NCBI RefSeq assembly: GCF_030818545.1
Contig: NZ_JAUTAH010000001.1
Span: 2,361,001-2,425,000 of the forward strand
Direction of reading: 5' to 3'
Length of the DNA stretch: 64,000 nt
DNA from: Brevundimonas sp. SORGH_AS_0993
GTDB lineage: Bacteria > Pseudomonadota > Alphaproteobacteria > Caulobacterales > Caulobacteraceae
The position numbers were made by a program, and so were the translations under genes. The notes beneath the pieces are model-generated. The model made no database searches, was not told the origin of the DNA, and was given only the letters and a program-made list of their open reading frames with translations. Positions 37,463-47,140 of the stretch are shown here, piece by piece (within the stretch, counting starts at the first letter, position 1; every line of letters begins with the position of its first letter).

Positions 37463-39646
37463 ATGACGACCCATCAAGATCGCGCCGGGCTGAAGGTCGC
37501 GGGCGAACTGATCGCCCTGATCGAAGGGGAGGTGCTTCCGGGGCTGCGGCTGGCGGCGCCGGCCTTCTGGTCCGGGACGGCGGCCCTGTTCGAACGGTTC
37601 GCGCCCGAGAACCGCGCCCTTCTGGCTACGCGCGACCGGATGCAGGCCCGGATCGACGACTGGCATCGCGCCCGCAGGGGCCAGCCCTATGACACGGCCG
37701 CCTCGACCGCCTTCCTGCGCGAGATCGGCTATCTGGTCGAGGAACCGGCGCCGTTCACGGTCGGCACGACCGGAGTGGACGAGGAGATCGCCCAAATGGC
37801 CGGGCCGCAACTGGTCGTGCCCGTGCTGAACGCCCGCTTTCTGCTGAATGCCGCCAATGCGCGCTGGGGCAGTCTGTATGACGCCCTCTACGGCACCGAC
37901 GCCCTGGGCGATCCGCCGAAGGGCGGCGGCTATGATCCCGCGCGCGGCGCGCGCGTCGTGGCCCGGGCCAAGGCCTTTCTGGATCAGGCCGCGCCCCTGG
38001 CGGAAGGATCCCATGCGGATGTGGCCGGCTGGTCGGTGATCGACGGCGCCCTCTCGCCGGCCCTGAAGGATCCGGCCCAGTTCGTCGGTTTCGCGGGCGA
38101 GGCGGCGGCGCCCACGTCCATTCTTCTGAAGAACAACGGCCTTCATATAGAACTGGTGATCGACCGGACCCATCCGGTCGGGCGCGAGGACTTGTCTGGC
38201 CAGGCGGACGTGGTTCTGGAATCGGCCTTGTCCACCATCGTCGATCTGGAGGATTCGGTCGCGGCCGTGGACGCCGCCGACAAGGTCGCCGCCTATCGCA
38301 ACTGGTTGGGCCTGATGAAGGGCGACCTGTCGGCAAGCTTCCAGAAGGGCGGCAAGACCCTGACACGCGCGCTTGAGCCGGATCGGACCTGGACCGGGGC
38401 GAACGGGTCGCCGGTGACGCTGAAGGGGCGGTCTCTGCTGTTCGTGCGCAACGTCGGCCATCTGATGACCACGCCGGCCATCCGCCTGGCGGACGGATCG
38501 CAGGCGCCCGAGGGTATCCTGGACGCCGTCGTGACCAGCCTGATCGCCCTTTACGACCTCAAGGGTCTGAAAAGCCGGGAGGGGGGCGGATTCGGCAACA
38601 GCGCGACGGGTTCCGTCTATATCGTCAAACCCAAGATGCACGGCCCGCAAGAGGCCGCCTTCACCGACCGGCTGTTCGATGCGGTGGAGGACCTGCTGGG
38701 CCTGGCGCGCCACACGATCAAGGTCGGGGTGATGGACGAGGAACGGCGCACCTCGGCCAATCTGGCGGCCTGTATTCACGCGGTGAAGGACCGGATCGTC
38801 TTCATCAACACCGGATTCCTGGATCGGACCGGCGACGAGATCCACACCGCCATGCAGGCCGGGCCGGTGGTCAGAAAAGCCGACATCAAGTCCACCGCCT
38901 GGATCGCCGCCTATGAGGCCAGGAACGTCGCCATCGGTCTGAAATGCGGCCTGTCCGGCCGGGCTCAGATCGGAAAGGGGATGTGGGCCGCACCCGACCG
39001 GATGGCCGACATGCTGGAGCAGAAGATCGGCCATCCGAAGACCGGCGCCAACACCGCCTGGACGCCCTCGCCGACGGCGGCGACCCTGCACGCCCTGCAC
39101 TATCACGCCGTGGACGTATTTGCGGTTCAGGCCGAGGTGGCGGCGCGGCCGACGCCGGGGCTGGACGATCTGCTGACCCCGCCCTTGGCGAACCGCGTCA
39201 ACTGGTCCGAGGCCGAGGTGGCGGCCGAACTGGACAACAACGCCCAGGGCTTGTTGGGCTACGTTGTGCGCTGGATCGACCAGGGAGTCGGCTGTTCCAA
39301 GGTGCCCGACATCCACGACATCGGGCTCATGGAGGATCGGGCGACGCTGAGGATCAGTTCGCAGCACATGGCCAACTGGCTTCTGCACGGCGTCTGCACC
39401 GCCGATCAGGTCGAGGCGGCCCTGCTGCGGATGGCGGCCAAGGTGGACGCCCAGAACGCGGGCGATCCCCTGTATCAACCCATGGCGCCCGACCCCGACG
39501 CCGGCCCCGACACGGGCCCCGACGCCAACCTGGCCTTCCAGGCCGCCCGCGCCCTGGTGTTCGACGGGGTCGTCCAGCCGAACGGCTATACCGAGCCCCT
39601 GCTGCACGCCTGGCGGCAAAAGGCCAAGGCGGCCTATCCGGCCTGA
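37463..39646 (+). CDS. glcB: Malate synthase G
   Basis: This enzyme condenses glyoxylate and acetyl-CoA to malate. The 727-residue length is that of isoform G. Family stretches: [81 protein letters not shown] and [18 protein letters not shown] at 37463 after GGAAAGG. No isocitrate lyase (aceA) lies in the window, so in this stretch it is a lone glyoxylate sink. That may matter for the glyoxylate reductase in the sugar island, though the link is inference. Confidence 0.96.
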   Translation: MTTHQDRAGLKVAGELIALIEGEVLPGLRLAAPAFWSGTAALFERFAPENRALLATRDRMQARIDDWHRARRGQPYDTAASTAFLREIGYLVEEPAPFTVGTTGVDEEIAQMAGPQLVVPVLNARFLLNAANARWGSLYDALYGTDALGDPPKGGGYDPARGARVVARAKAFLDQAAPLAEGSHADVAGWSVIDGALSPALKDPAQFVGFAGEAAAPTSILLKNNGLHIELVIDRTHPVGREDLSGQADVVLESALSTIVDLEDSVAAVDAADKVAAYRNWLGLMKGDLSASFQKGGKTLTRALEPDRTWTGANGSPVTLKGRSLLFVRNVGHLMTTPAIRLADGSQAPEGILDAVVTSLIALYDLKGLKSREGGGFGNSATGSVYIVKPKMHGPQEAAFTDRLFDAVEDLLGLARHTIKVGVMDEERRTSANLAACIHAVKDRIVFINTGFLDRTGDEIHTAMQAGPVVRKADIKSTAWIAAYEARNVAIGLKCGLSGRAQIGKGMWAAPDRMADMLEQKIGHPKTGANTAWTPSPTAATLHALHYHAVDVFAVQAEVAARPTPGLDDLLTPPLANRVNWSEAEVAAELDNNAQGLLGYVVRWIDQGVGCSKVPDIHDIGLMEDRATLRISSQHMANWLLHGVCTADQVEAALLRMAAKVDAQNAGDPLYQPMAPDPDAGPDTGPDANLAFQAARALVFDGVVQPNGYTEPLLHAWRQKAKAAYPA

Positions 39647-39757
39647 CGACCCGAGGCGACCCGAACACAGACCCCGCCCGCCACGCTTTTGTCGGCTCGG
39701 CAAAAAGAATCCGCGAAGGATGTGAGGAGGTCACGCCCGACGGCGTCATTCAAGCGC

Positions 39758-40282
39758 ATGCCTGTTTTCGGACCGAAGGCCGTGGCCCAGCCGGCTGACA
39801 TCGACGATCTGGCCCGTCGGCTCGGCGGCCCGCTCGCGCGCTATTTCGGCGCCCGGGTGCGCCGTGGCGCGGATGTGGAGGACCTGGTTCAGGAGGTCTT
39901 TCTTCGCCTTACGCGCCGCACCGAGGCGGAGGCGGTGGGCAATTGGGAAGGCTATGTGTTCGCCATCGCCAACAGTGTGCTGGCCGACACCTTTCGCCGC
40001 GAAGGGCGACGCATACCGCAACTGGGGGCGGTCGAGCCATGGACGGCGACCCTGGACGATCGGTCGCCTGAACGCATCTATCTGGCGCGAGAAGAGATCG
40101 ACACAGTCGTTCGCGGGCTGCTGGAACTGCCCGAGAAAACCCGTTTCGTCTTCGTGCTCAATCGGTACGAGGATCTCACCTACAGGGAGATCGCGGGGCG
40201 GCTCGGTCTGTCGGTCAGCGCCGTCGAGAAGCACATGATGCGGGCGCTGGCTCATCTGACCCGTCTGAGAGATGAGCGATGA
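39758..40282 (+). CDS. FecI-like ECF sigma factor
   Basis: A 174-residue sigma-70 family ECF protein. Region 2 shows RGADVEDLVQEVFLRLTRR and NWEGYVFAIANSVLADTFRR; region 4 shows LPEKTRFVFVLNRYEDLTYREIAGRLGLS. It belongs to the FecI group because a FecR anti-sigma gene overlaps its end (ATGA) and a STN-type receptor follows. The start is uncertain: ATG 39758 fits the usual N-terminus, but AGGAGG at 39725-39730 is 27 bases upstream of it, and an in-frame TTG lies at 39689. Transcription should answer to a ligand at the receptor. Confidence 0.88.
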   Translation: MPVFGPKAVAQPADIDDLARRLGGPLARYFGARVRRGADVEDLVQEVFLRLTRRTEAEAVGNWEGYVFAIANSVLADTFRREGRRIPQLGAVEPWTATLDDRSPERIYLAREEIDTVVRGLLELPEKTRFVFVLNRYEDLTYREIAGRLGLSVSAVEKHMMRALAHLTRLRDER

Positions 40283-41286
40283 AATCCATCGAACCTAGCG
40301 CAGACGCCCTTGATCAGGCCGCCGTCTGGCATCTCAAGAGAGTCGCAGGGCCTTTGTCGCGTCTTGAGGCGCAGCGTCTGGAGACATGGCTGGCGGCGGA
40401 TCCGGCGCGCCGGGCGGCGCTGGATGAAGTGGCCCGGACCTGGGACGCCGCCGACGCCGTGGCGGCGGACAGCGCCATATGCGAGATGCGCCAGGCCGCG
40501 CTGCAGGCGCATGGCGCTCCAGGGCGACGCCTGTGGGGGGCGCCCGCCCGGTGGGCCGTCGCCGCCGCCTTGCTGCTGACCCTGAGCGGGATCGTTATGT
40601 TCGGCGCCTCGCGGCTGGTCCCGCCGCCCCCGGAAGTGCAGGTCTATCGGACCGGGGTGGGCGAACGGGCGGTCGTCACCCTGGCCGACGGGTCCCAGGC
40701 GACGCTGAACACCGCGACCGTGCTGGCGGTGGACTATCGCCCCCGGCGTCGCGGCCTGCGCCTGATCGCGGGCGAAGCCTGGTTCGATGTCGCCCGAAAC
40801 CCGGATCGGCCCTTCGTCGTCACGGCGGCCGACCACCAGGTCACGGCCGTGGGCACCTCGTTCAACGTCCGTCTGGATCCTGGACGGCTCCGCGTGGCCG
40901 TGTCGGAAGGGCGGATCAAACTGTCCGACGCCCAATCCACGGCTCTGGCGGCCGTGACGGCGGGGCAGAGCGCCGACTTGAAGGCCAGCGGTCTCGTCCT
41001 CCAGCGCGGCGGCCCGGTTGCGGGCGACTGGCGCGAAGGGCGTCTGACCTTCGACGGCGTCACGCTGGGGGAGGCGGTGGCCGAGATCAACCGCTATCGC
41101 AAGACGCCCATTCTGGTGGCCGAGCCGAACCTTGAACGCCTGCGGATCAGCGGAGTGTTCGATGTCGGAGAGAGTTCCGACTTTCTGCGGGCCCTGCCCT
41201 TGAGCCAACCCGTCCGCGTGGTGCGGGCCGAGGGATCGGTCCGTATCGAGCGCAAAAAACACGAAAATAATTCACGGTCGGGATGA
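40279..41286 (+). CDS. FecR-like transmembrane anti-sigma/signal protein
   Basis: The 335-residue protein passes the receptor signal to the sigma factor. N-terminal DUF4880 (DQAAVWHLKRVAGPLSRLEAQ, about 13-60), one helix (WAVAAALLLTLSGIVMFGA, about 92-110), the FecR domain (about 118-230; LADGSQATLNTATVLAVDY) and a C-terminal DUF4974 (RLTFDGVTLGEAVAEINRY). Order and length are typical. It overlaps both neighbours by ATGA steps, so the three genes are coupled. Confidence 0.92.
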   Translation: MKSIEPSADALDQAAVWHLKRVAGPLSRLEAQRLETWLAADPARRAALDEVARTWDAADAVAADSAICEMRQAALQAHGAPGRRLWGAPARWAVAAALLLTLSGIVMFGASRLVPPPPEVQVYRTGVGERAVVTLADGSQATLNTATVLAVDYRPRRRGLRLIAGEAWFDVARNPDRPFVVTAADHQVTAVGTSFNVRLDPGRLRVAVSEGRIKLSDAQSTALAAVTAGQSADLKASGLVLQRGGPVAGDWREGRLTFDGVTLGEAVAEINRYRKTPILVAEPNLERLRISGVFDVGESSDFLRALPLSQPVRVVRAEGSVRIERKKHENNSRSG

Positions 41287-44200
41287 GGAGCATCCAGCGA
41301 ACGGCGTCTTTCTTTCGCTTGTCATTGTTTTCGGGGGATCGACAGATGACGTTCGACGCACGCGCCTTTGCGCTCGCTGGCCTGGCCAGCACTCTTATCG
41401 TCACGCCTGCCGTCGCCGAGCGCGCCCAGGCGGCGTTCGACATTCCGGCCCAACCGCTCGCCGGCGCCTTGACCCAGTTCGCCCGGCAAGCGGGCCGGGA
41501 AGTTCTCTTCGATCCCGCCCTGGTGGCGGACAAGCGCGCCGGAAGTCTCAAGGGACGATACGAGATCGAACGCGCCCTGACCCAGCTTCTCGGCGGGTCC
41601 GGCCTCAAGGCGCAGGTCGCCGGGCGGGCCCTGGTTATCACGCCTGCCGTCGCGCCGACGTCCGCATCGGCGGAGACGGCGGCGGCTTCCGAAGCCTTGG
41701 CGCCCGTGCAAGAGGCCGCGACCGTGGATGAAGTGGTCGTAGTGGGCAGCAAGATCGTCGGCGCTGATCCCGTCGGCGCCTCGCCGGTGACGGTGCTGGG
41801 TCAGGAGCAGCTCGAAGCCCAGGGCGTGGCCAGCGCCGGCGAATTGGTCGGCCGGCTGGCTCAGAGCGGCGCACAGGCGTTCAACAGCGGCGTGCAGGGG
41901 CCCAACAACGCGCGCGGGGACGTGGCGTCCGCCAATCTGCGCGGCCTGGGCAGCGGCAACACGCTCGTCCTGCTCGATGGGCGCCGTATGGTCATGCATC
42001 CGACCAGCCAGCAGGAAAACGGCGCCATTCCGGTTCAGATCGTCAATCTGAACGCCATTCCGACCTCCGCCCTGCGCCGTGTCGAGGTTCTGCGCGACGG
42101 GGCGAGCGCGCTTTATGGATCGGACGCCACGGCGGGCGTGATCAACTTCGTCATCGATCGTCACTATGAGGGCGCCCAGGTCACGGGGCGGTACGGGTTT
42201 TCGGAGGGGACGAATTTCGCCGAGGACAGCGTGACCTTCAAGGTCGGAACCCGTCTCAACGGCGACCGCACCCATGTGGCCGTCTTCGGCGAGGTCTTCC
42301 ACAACACGGACATGCCCGCAACGGACCGATCCTATGCCGCGACGGACGACTTGAGCGACCGCGTCGACAGCGCCTACGCCGGCTATTTCAATCGCACACA
42401 GAGTCAATCGCCCTGGGCGACCGGGCGGGTCTCGACGCCGATCACGGGTCTGGGGGCGGTGTTCACGACCTTCTTCGTCCAACCCTGCGCGCTGAGCGGG
42501 TCGCGCGCCAACCTGTCCCCGGCCGGTGTCTGTCTGAACGGCGGCAGCGCCACGCTGCCCTCCGCGCTCAGGACGGATGAAGGTCGGGCGCGGACGATGA
42601 TTCCGCGCACCTCGCGCGGCAGCGTTATGGCCACGCTGGCCCACGACCTGACGTCCGACGTGTCTCTGTTCGGGGATCTGCTCTACTATCAGGCCAGCGC
42701 CTGGGCCGGGCGGGGCGGCAGCACGCTGCTCAACGACGCCACCCTGGTGGTGTCGCGCGACAACCCCTTCAATCCCTTCGGTTCCGGGCCCGGACGCCTG
42801 GCGGGCTATACCGGACCCGCCCAGGATGTGACGCTCGTGGGCTACAATATTCTGGATGTCGGCGACCGCAACTTCGACGTCGACAATCAGCAGTACCGAG
42901 GCGTGCTGGGCCTCAAGGGGCGCGTGGGCGATTGGCGCTGGGAAACCAGCGGCGTCTGGAGCCGCGCGCGCACGACCGACACCGAACACAACCGCGTCAG
43001 CAACACCGCCCTTCAGGCCGCTCTGTCGAGCAGCAATCCCAATACCGCCTATAATCCCTTTAACGGCGGCGATCTGGGCGCGCCGCGCGTGGGCGACAGC
43101 AGTTGGAATCCGGCTTCGGTCACGGACCCCCTGCGGATCGACGTGACGCGGCGCAGTGTCACAAAGCTCGGGCTGCTGACTGCGGAACTGTCCAATCCCA
43201 CGGCCTTCGCCCTGTTCGGCCGCGACATCGGCGTGGCGGCAGGCGCCGAGTGGCGGTACGAAAGCTACGACGACTATCGGGATCCTCGGGTGAACGGCTC
43301 CGTCGCCTATGTCACGCCGTCGGGCGGGCGGACCAGCGACGTGGTGGGAACCAGCCAGACCCTCGACACGCACGGCGACCGCAACGTCGTCTCGGCCTAT
43401 GCGGAGCTTCGCGCCGGGATCGTGCGTCCCGAAGACGGTGTGCCCTTGGTGAAAAGCTTCGAACTGCAAGGCGCCGCGCGGCTTGAACGCTATTCCGACA
43501 CGGGAGACGCCGTCCTCAAGCCCAAGATCGCCGTCAACTGGGCCGTGACGGACGCCCTGAAGTTGAGGGCCGCCTATTCCGAAGCCTTCCGGGCGCCCAA
43601 TCTGGAACAGATCAATGCCGCGCCCGCGACCCGGGTGCAGCAGAATCAGACCGACCTCTATCGCTGCGCCCTGGCCCAGGGGGCGACCACGATCGCAGCC
43701 ATCAATCGGTCGGCCTGCGCCGGCTTCCGGGCCGACGTCAGCGAGGTGCGCTCCGGCAACGACCAGCTGAAGGCGGAAGACAGCAAGACCCTGACGGCCG
43801 GCGTTGTCCTGACTCCGCTCAAGAACCTGACCGTGACGGTCGACCGGTGGCGGATCGAACAGACGGGGTTGGTCGGAATCCTGAGCACCCAGGATCAGAT
43901 CAATCTGGACGCGATCCAGCGTCTGGAGCGGGGGGCGTCCAATCCCCTGGTCACGCGAAACGCCGCCAATCAGGTGACGTCCGTTCAGGCGATCTTCCAG
44001 AACCTCAATACCCGCACGGTCGAGGCGACCGACATCGCCGTCACCTATCTCTGGCCAACCGAGCGGTGGGGGGACTTCCGCCTGAACGCGGACCTGTCCG
44101 TCTTCGACAAATTCTACCAGGCGCCCTCTCCGGAGGCGGCGGCCCTGGTCGCGGCCGGGCTGTCGACGGCGTCTGGCGGTTCGCAAATCCGGCTCAACGG

Positions 44201-44516
44201 CAACCCGCGCACGCGCGCGTCCGCCACGGCGCTCTGGACCTCCGGGCCTTGGCTGGCCTCGCTAAGCACAGTGAGCCTGTCCGGGCTTTATGACACCTCG
44301 GCCCTCAACTATCCGGTTGGGTCCTGGACGACGGTCAACACGGCTGTCCGCTATGCGGTCGAGGCCGGGCCGTTGTCGGGAACGTCCTTCCGTGTCGGTG
44401 TCAACAATCTGGAGGACAAGGCGCCGCCGCTGGCCAACCAACTGTTCGGTTTCTACTCCAGCCTGCACAATCCGCGTGGCCGATTCTGGTTCGTAGAGAT
44501 CAGCAAGGCGTTCTGA
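41283..44516 (+). CDS. TonB-dependent receptor with STN signalling domain
   Basis: A large FecA-type receptor, 1077 residues as counted from ATG 41283. A second ATG at 41346 has GGGGGA before it and a cleaner signal peptide, and may be the true start. After the signal peptide comes an STN domain (FDIPAQPLAGALTQFARQAG), a TonB box (DEVVVVGSK), the plug (VLLDGRRM; VEVLRDGASALYGSDA) and the barrel, which ends FWFVEISKAF with the C-terminal Phe needed for assembly. STN receptors signal ligand binding to FecR. The substrate is unknown; nothing near suggests iron in particular, and similar receptors take up glycans in this group of bacteria. Confidence 0.92.
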   Translation: MRSIQRTASFFRLSLFSGDRQMTFDARAFALAGLASTLIVTPAVAERAQAAFDIPAQPLAGALTQFARQAGREVLFDPALVADKRAGSLKGRYEIERALTQLLGGSGLKAQVAGRALVITPAVAPTSASAETAAASEALAPVQEAATVDEVVVVGSKIVGADPVGASPVTVLGQEQLEAQGVASAGELVGRLAQSGAQAFNSGVQGPNNARGDVASANLRGLGSGNTLVLLDGRRMVMHPTSQQENGAIPVQIVNLNAIPTSALRRVEVLRDGASALYGSDATAGVINFVIDRHYEGAQVTGRYGFSEGTNFAEDSVTFKVGTRLNGDRTHVAVFGEVFHNTDMPATDRSYAATDDLSDRVDSAYAGYFNRTQSQSPWATGRVSTPITGLGAVFTTFFVQPCALSGSRANLSPAGVCLNGGSATLPSALRTDEGRARTMIPRTSRGSVMATLAHDLTSDVSLFGDLLYYQASAWAGRGGSTLLNDATLVVSRDNPFNPFGSGPGRLAGYTGPAQDVTLVGYNILDVGDRNFDVDNQQYRGVLGLKGRVGDWRWETSGVWSRARTTDTEHNRVSNTALQAALSSSNPNTAYNPFNGGDLGAPRVGDSSWNPASVTDPLRIDVTRRSVTKLGLLTAELSNPTAFALFGRDIGVAAGAEWRYESYDDYRDPRVNGSVAYVTPSGGRTSDVVGTSQTLDTHGDRNVVSAYAELRAGIVRPEDGVPLVKSFELQGAARLERYSDTGDAVLKPKIAVNWAVTDALKLRAAYSEAFRAPNLEQINAAPATRVQQNQTDLYRCALAQGATTIAAINRSACAGFRADVSEVRSGNDQLKAEDSKTLTAGVVLTPLKNLTVTVDRWRIEQTGLVGILSTQDQINLDAIQRLERGASNPLVTRNAANQVTSVQAIFQNLNTRTVEATDIAVTYLWPTERWGDFRLNADLSVFDKFYQAPSPEAAALVAAGLSTASGGSQIRLNGNPRTRASATALWTSGPWLASLSTVSLSGLYDTSALNYPVGSWTTVNTAVRYAVEAGPLSGTSFRVGVNNLEDKAPPLANQLFGFYSSLHNPRGRFWFVEISKAF

Positions 44517-44774
44517 ACTCGGCGCGCGTCAGGGGCGAGCAGACGACCGAAGGTCGGCGTGGCTTCTTCACGCACGAAGCCCTAGCTGGTGGTCAATACC
44601 GCCATCGACGGCCAGACGCCGTACCAACAGGCGCGCCGCCCACGGCACGGTTCGCGCCCTCCTTGCCGAATGAATCGCTTGGCGGATACCATGCGATGGT
44701 CTTGCTTTGAGACGTCTGCTGAATCTCGTCGTCGCGCCTGGTGTCGAGTCTTGATTTTGTTAAGGAGGCTATCG

Positions 44775-45329
44775 ATGAAAGCCGGTCTTGTTTTGATCGC
44801 GGTCGGTTGCGCGGCGTTAAGCACCCATGCGCTGGGCCAGGACAGAGTTCAACAACAGCAACAACAACAGTTTCAGGCTGAACAAAATAGACTGGGATAC
44901 CAGCAACAGCAATCTCAACCACAGAACTCGGCTCAAGGACCTTTTCGCTTTAGCCCGTACATTCCTTATATGCACTCAGCCTTTGCCGCGACGGATTCCG
45001 GAAAGGAGTGGGGCGTAGGATTCTCCGAGCATACGGACATCGATGCGCAAGAAGATGCACTGCGCGAGTGCGAAAAGGTCGCAAAAGACAAGAAGTGCCT
45101 CATTAGACTGACTGGCGGGCAAAGGCCCACTGCCATAGTGGTTGAATATCTGGTTGATGACGACACGGACGAGGTCCACAACTGGTTTTTCAAGTCCTCT
45201 GATGCAGGCGTGGAGGATGCGCTTCGTTTGGCTATGAGCGATTGCTTGAGTGATCGCTATACGGGAAGCCCGCATCGCTGTGTCGAGGTCGTGACGTGGA
45301 ACGCTCCGCCATTGTCGAGGTCACGCTGA
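44775..45329 (+). CDS. Exported DUF4189-like protein with poly-Gln stretch, low GC
   Basis: A 184-residue protein with signal peptide (MKAGLVLIAVGCAALSTHALG). A Gln-rich stretch (QQQQQQQFQAEQNRLGYQQQ, residues about 26-50) follows, then a domain with WGVGFSEHTDIDAQEDALRE and CEKVAKDKKCLIRL, which fits DUF4189-type repeats whose cysteines pair. Start ATG 44775 after an excellent AAGGAGG. GC and codon use are clearly lower than in the flanking genes and the CAA/CAG run is slippage-prone. The 258-bp gap before it (44517-44774) shows no gene. It may be a foreign gene at the edge of the sugar island. Confidence 0.75.
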   Translation: MKAGLVLIAVGCAALSTHALGQDRVQQQQQQQFQAEQNRLGYQQQQSQPQNSAQGPFRFSPYIPYMHSAFAATDSGKEWGVGFSEHTDIDAQEDALRECEKVAKDKKCLIRLTGGQRPTAIVVEYLVDDDTDEVHNWFFKSSDAGVEDALRLAMSDCLSDRYTGSPHRCVEVVTWNAPPLSRSR

Positions 45330-45381
45330 CAAGGCGACCGCCTTAGGCTCAGCCCCCAGAGCTGAAAGGGGACGGATGCGG

Positions 45382-46176
45382 TCAGGGCCGGTCGATCGAC
45401 AGGCAATGCCGATGGGCGTCCAGAGCCATGACGATATCCGCTCTCTGCGGCATTTCCGCCAATATGTGACGTGTCACGCGCTCGTAATGGCTGATGAACC
45501 GGCCGACTTCGGCTGCGGTCATGATCGCGTCGCCGGGCGCGCCGCTGTGGCGCAACGCCTCTTCCTGTTCGAGCCGCCAGTCGTACACGACGTTCCAGCC
45601 GGGTGCGGCGAGGAGGACGAGGAGGTCGATCCGCTCGAACAGGGCGCGGTAAGGCCCGGCCAGCATGGCGTTTACATACCGTCGCCATACCCCGTCGCGG
45701 TCCTCTTGCCGCTCCAGCGTATTGACCGGCTGGACCAGGGCCTCGTCGTCCTGCGGCCGCGCGCCGACGCACCATCCCTCGAACAGCAAGACGCCGGCGT
45801 TCGCCGGCGCCGTCGGCCATGACGATTCCGGCCGCCGGTCGTCGGTCGCCTTGTCGAAGCGGGGCAGATGAACCGTGGCGCCGCGATCCAGCGCGGCCAT
45901 CACGGACAGGCCCAGGTCGATGTCGTGGGTGCCCGGCGCCCCGCGTGTGCGCAGCAGCGGATGGACATCCCGGGCCAGTCGCTCGCGTTCCGCCCGGGTG
46001 AGGTAGAGATCGTCGAGCGAGAGCGTGGCGGCCCGGTCCAGACGCTGGGCGAGGCGGGCCGCCAGCGTCGATTTTCCGCTGCCCTGCGCGCCGCAAATTC
46101 CCACCACCAGCGGACGGTCGGGGCGCTGCTGCGCCGCCGCCTGGATCGCGGCGATCAAACGGTCGTCAGGCGACAT
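45382..46176 (-). CDS. Glycerate kinase (GLYK-type P-loop kinase)
   Basis: A 264-residue P-loop NTPase of the plant-GLYK/YggC group, which phosphorylates D-glycerate at C3. It has the Walker A VVGICGAQGSGKSTLAARL, the pocket stretch LSLDDLYLTRAERERLA, the RGAPGTHDIDLGL motif and VLLFEGWCVGARP. The start ATG 46176 lies within the end of the upstream reductase gene (11-bp overlap). It is the last gene of the minus-strand sugar operon. Together with the reductase it would move hydroxypyruvate-derived glycerate into 3-phosphoglycerate; the source of glycerate is not obvious from the cluster. Confidence 0.85.
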   Translation of the reverse strand: MSPDDRLIAAIQAAAQQRPDRPLVVGICGAQGSGKSTLAARLAQRLDRAATLSLDDLYLTRAERERLARDVHPLLRTRGAPGTHDIDLGLSVMAALDRGATVHLPRFDKATDDRRPESSWPTAPANAGVLLFEGWCVGARPQDDEALVQPVNTLERQEDRDGVWRRYVNAMLAGPYRALFERIDLLVLLAAPGWNVVYDWRLEQEEALRHSGAPGDAIMTAAEVGRFISHYERVTRHILAEMPQRADIVMALDAHRHCLSIDRP

Positions 46177-47140
46177 GGTTGGGCAGCGCCTTGCCGGACA
46201 GGAAGGCGTCGATATTGGCGATGGCCTGCATTCCCATCGCAACCCGCGCCTCGATCGTGGCGCTGCCCAGATGCGGCAGCAGGACCGAGCGCGGATGGGC
46301 AAGCAATCCGGGATGCACCGCCGGCTCTTCCGCATAGACATCCAGGGCGGCAGCCCCGATCCACCCGGCGTCGAGCGCTTCCACGAGTGCGGCCTCGTCG
46401 ATCACCGACCCGCGCGCCGTGTTGACCAGCACCGCGTGGGGCTGCATCGCCCGCAGCAGGTTTCGGTCGATCATGTGGCGCGTCGCCGCGCCGCCGGGCG
46501 TATGCAGCGACACCACGTCGGCGTCGCGGACCAGATCGACGAGCGTGTCGGCCGGTTCCGCGGCCAGCCGCGCCCGCACCGCCGGATCGACCGGCGAGCG
46601 ACTGACATAGCGGATCGTCATGCCCAGCCCCCGCGCCTTCGCGGCCGTGGCTTGCGCGATGCGGCCGAAGCCGACCAGCGCGAGGACGCGGCCGTGCAGT
46701 CCGTTTCCGATCAGGTGGGTGGGACGCCAGCCTGTCCAGGCTCCGGCGCGCACCTCGCGTTCGCCCTCGCCCGCGCGGCGCGCCGCCATCAGCATCAAGA
46801 GGATGGCCAGTTCCGCCGTCGCCTCGGTCAGGGCGTCGGGCGTGTTGGTGACGGCGATCCCGGCGGCGCGCGCCGCGACCAGGTCGATGTGGTCGACGCC
46901 GGCGCCGTAGTTGGCGATCAGCCGCACCCGATTGCCGGGCGCCTTCAGCAGCTCCGCGTCGATCCGGTCGGTGATCGTCGGCACCAGGATATCGGCGTTT
47001 CGCATGGCGTCGGCCAGTTCGTAGCGATCAAGCGGCGCATCGTCCGGGTTCAGCCGTGCGCCCAGCCGCTCGGCCAGCACGCCTTCGACCTTCGCCGGCA
47101 GCCGGCGCGTCACGCGGATGGAGGGATGCGCGGCGGTCAT
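46166..47140 (-). CDS. Glyoxylate/hydroxypyruvate reductase (D-2-hydroxyacid dehydrogenase)
   Basis: A 324-residue D-isomer-specific 2-hydroxyacid dehydrogenase of the GyaR kind. NAD-binding core VLALVGFGRIAQATAAKARG; catalytic Arg in VNTARGSVIDEAAL, Glu in YAEEPAVHPG, and His in VLLPHLGSATIEAR. The substrate would be glyoxylate or hydroxypyruvate. The ATG overlaps the stop of the aldo-keto reductase gene (ATGA), and the end overlaps the kinase start. The pairing with glycerate kinase favours a glycerate-producing role (inference). Confidence 0.88.
   Translation of the reverse strand: MTAAHPSIRVTRRLPAKVEGVLAERLGARLNPDDAPLDRYELADAMRNADILVPTITDRIDAELLKAPGNRVRLIANYGAGVDHIDLVAARAAGIAVTNTPDALTEATAELAILLMLMAARRAGEGEREVRAGAWTGWRPTHLIGNGLHGRVLALVGFGRIAQATAAKARGLGMTIRYVSRSPVDPAVRARLAAEPADTLVDLVRDADVVSLHTPGGAATRHMIDRNLLRAMQPHAVLVNTARGSVIDEAALVEALDAGWIGAAALDVYAEEPAVHPGLLAHPRSVLLPHLGSATIEARVAMGMQAIANIDAFLSGKALPNHVA

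Noticed and set aside
41322-44186. A 954-codon open frame antisense to the STN receptor
   Set aside because: Low-complexity Arg/Gly/His composition and complete overlap with a clear TonB receptor.
44540-44560. Terminator after the STN receptor gene (CGACC/GGTCG)
   Set aside because: The stem is only 5 bp and no T-run follows.
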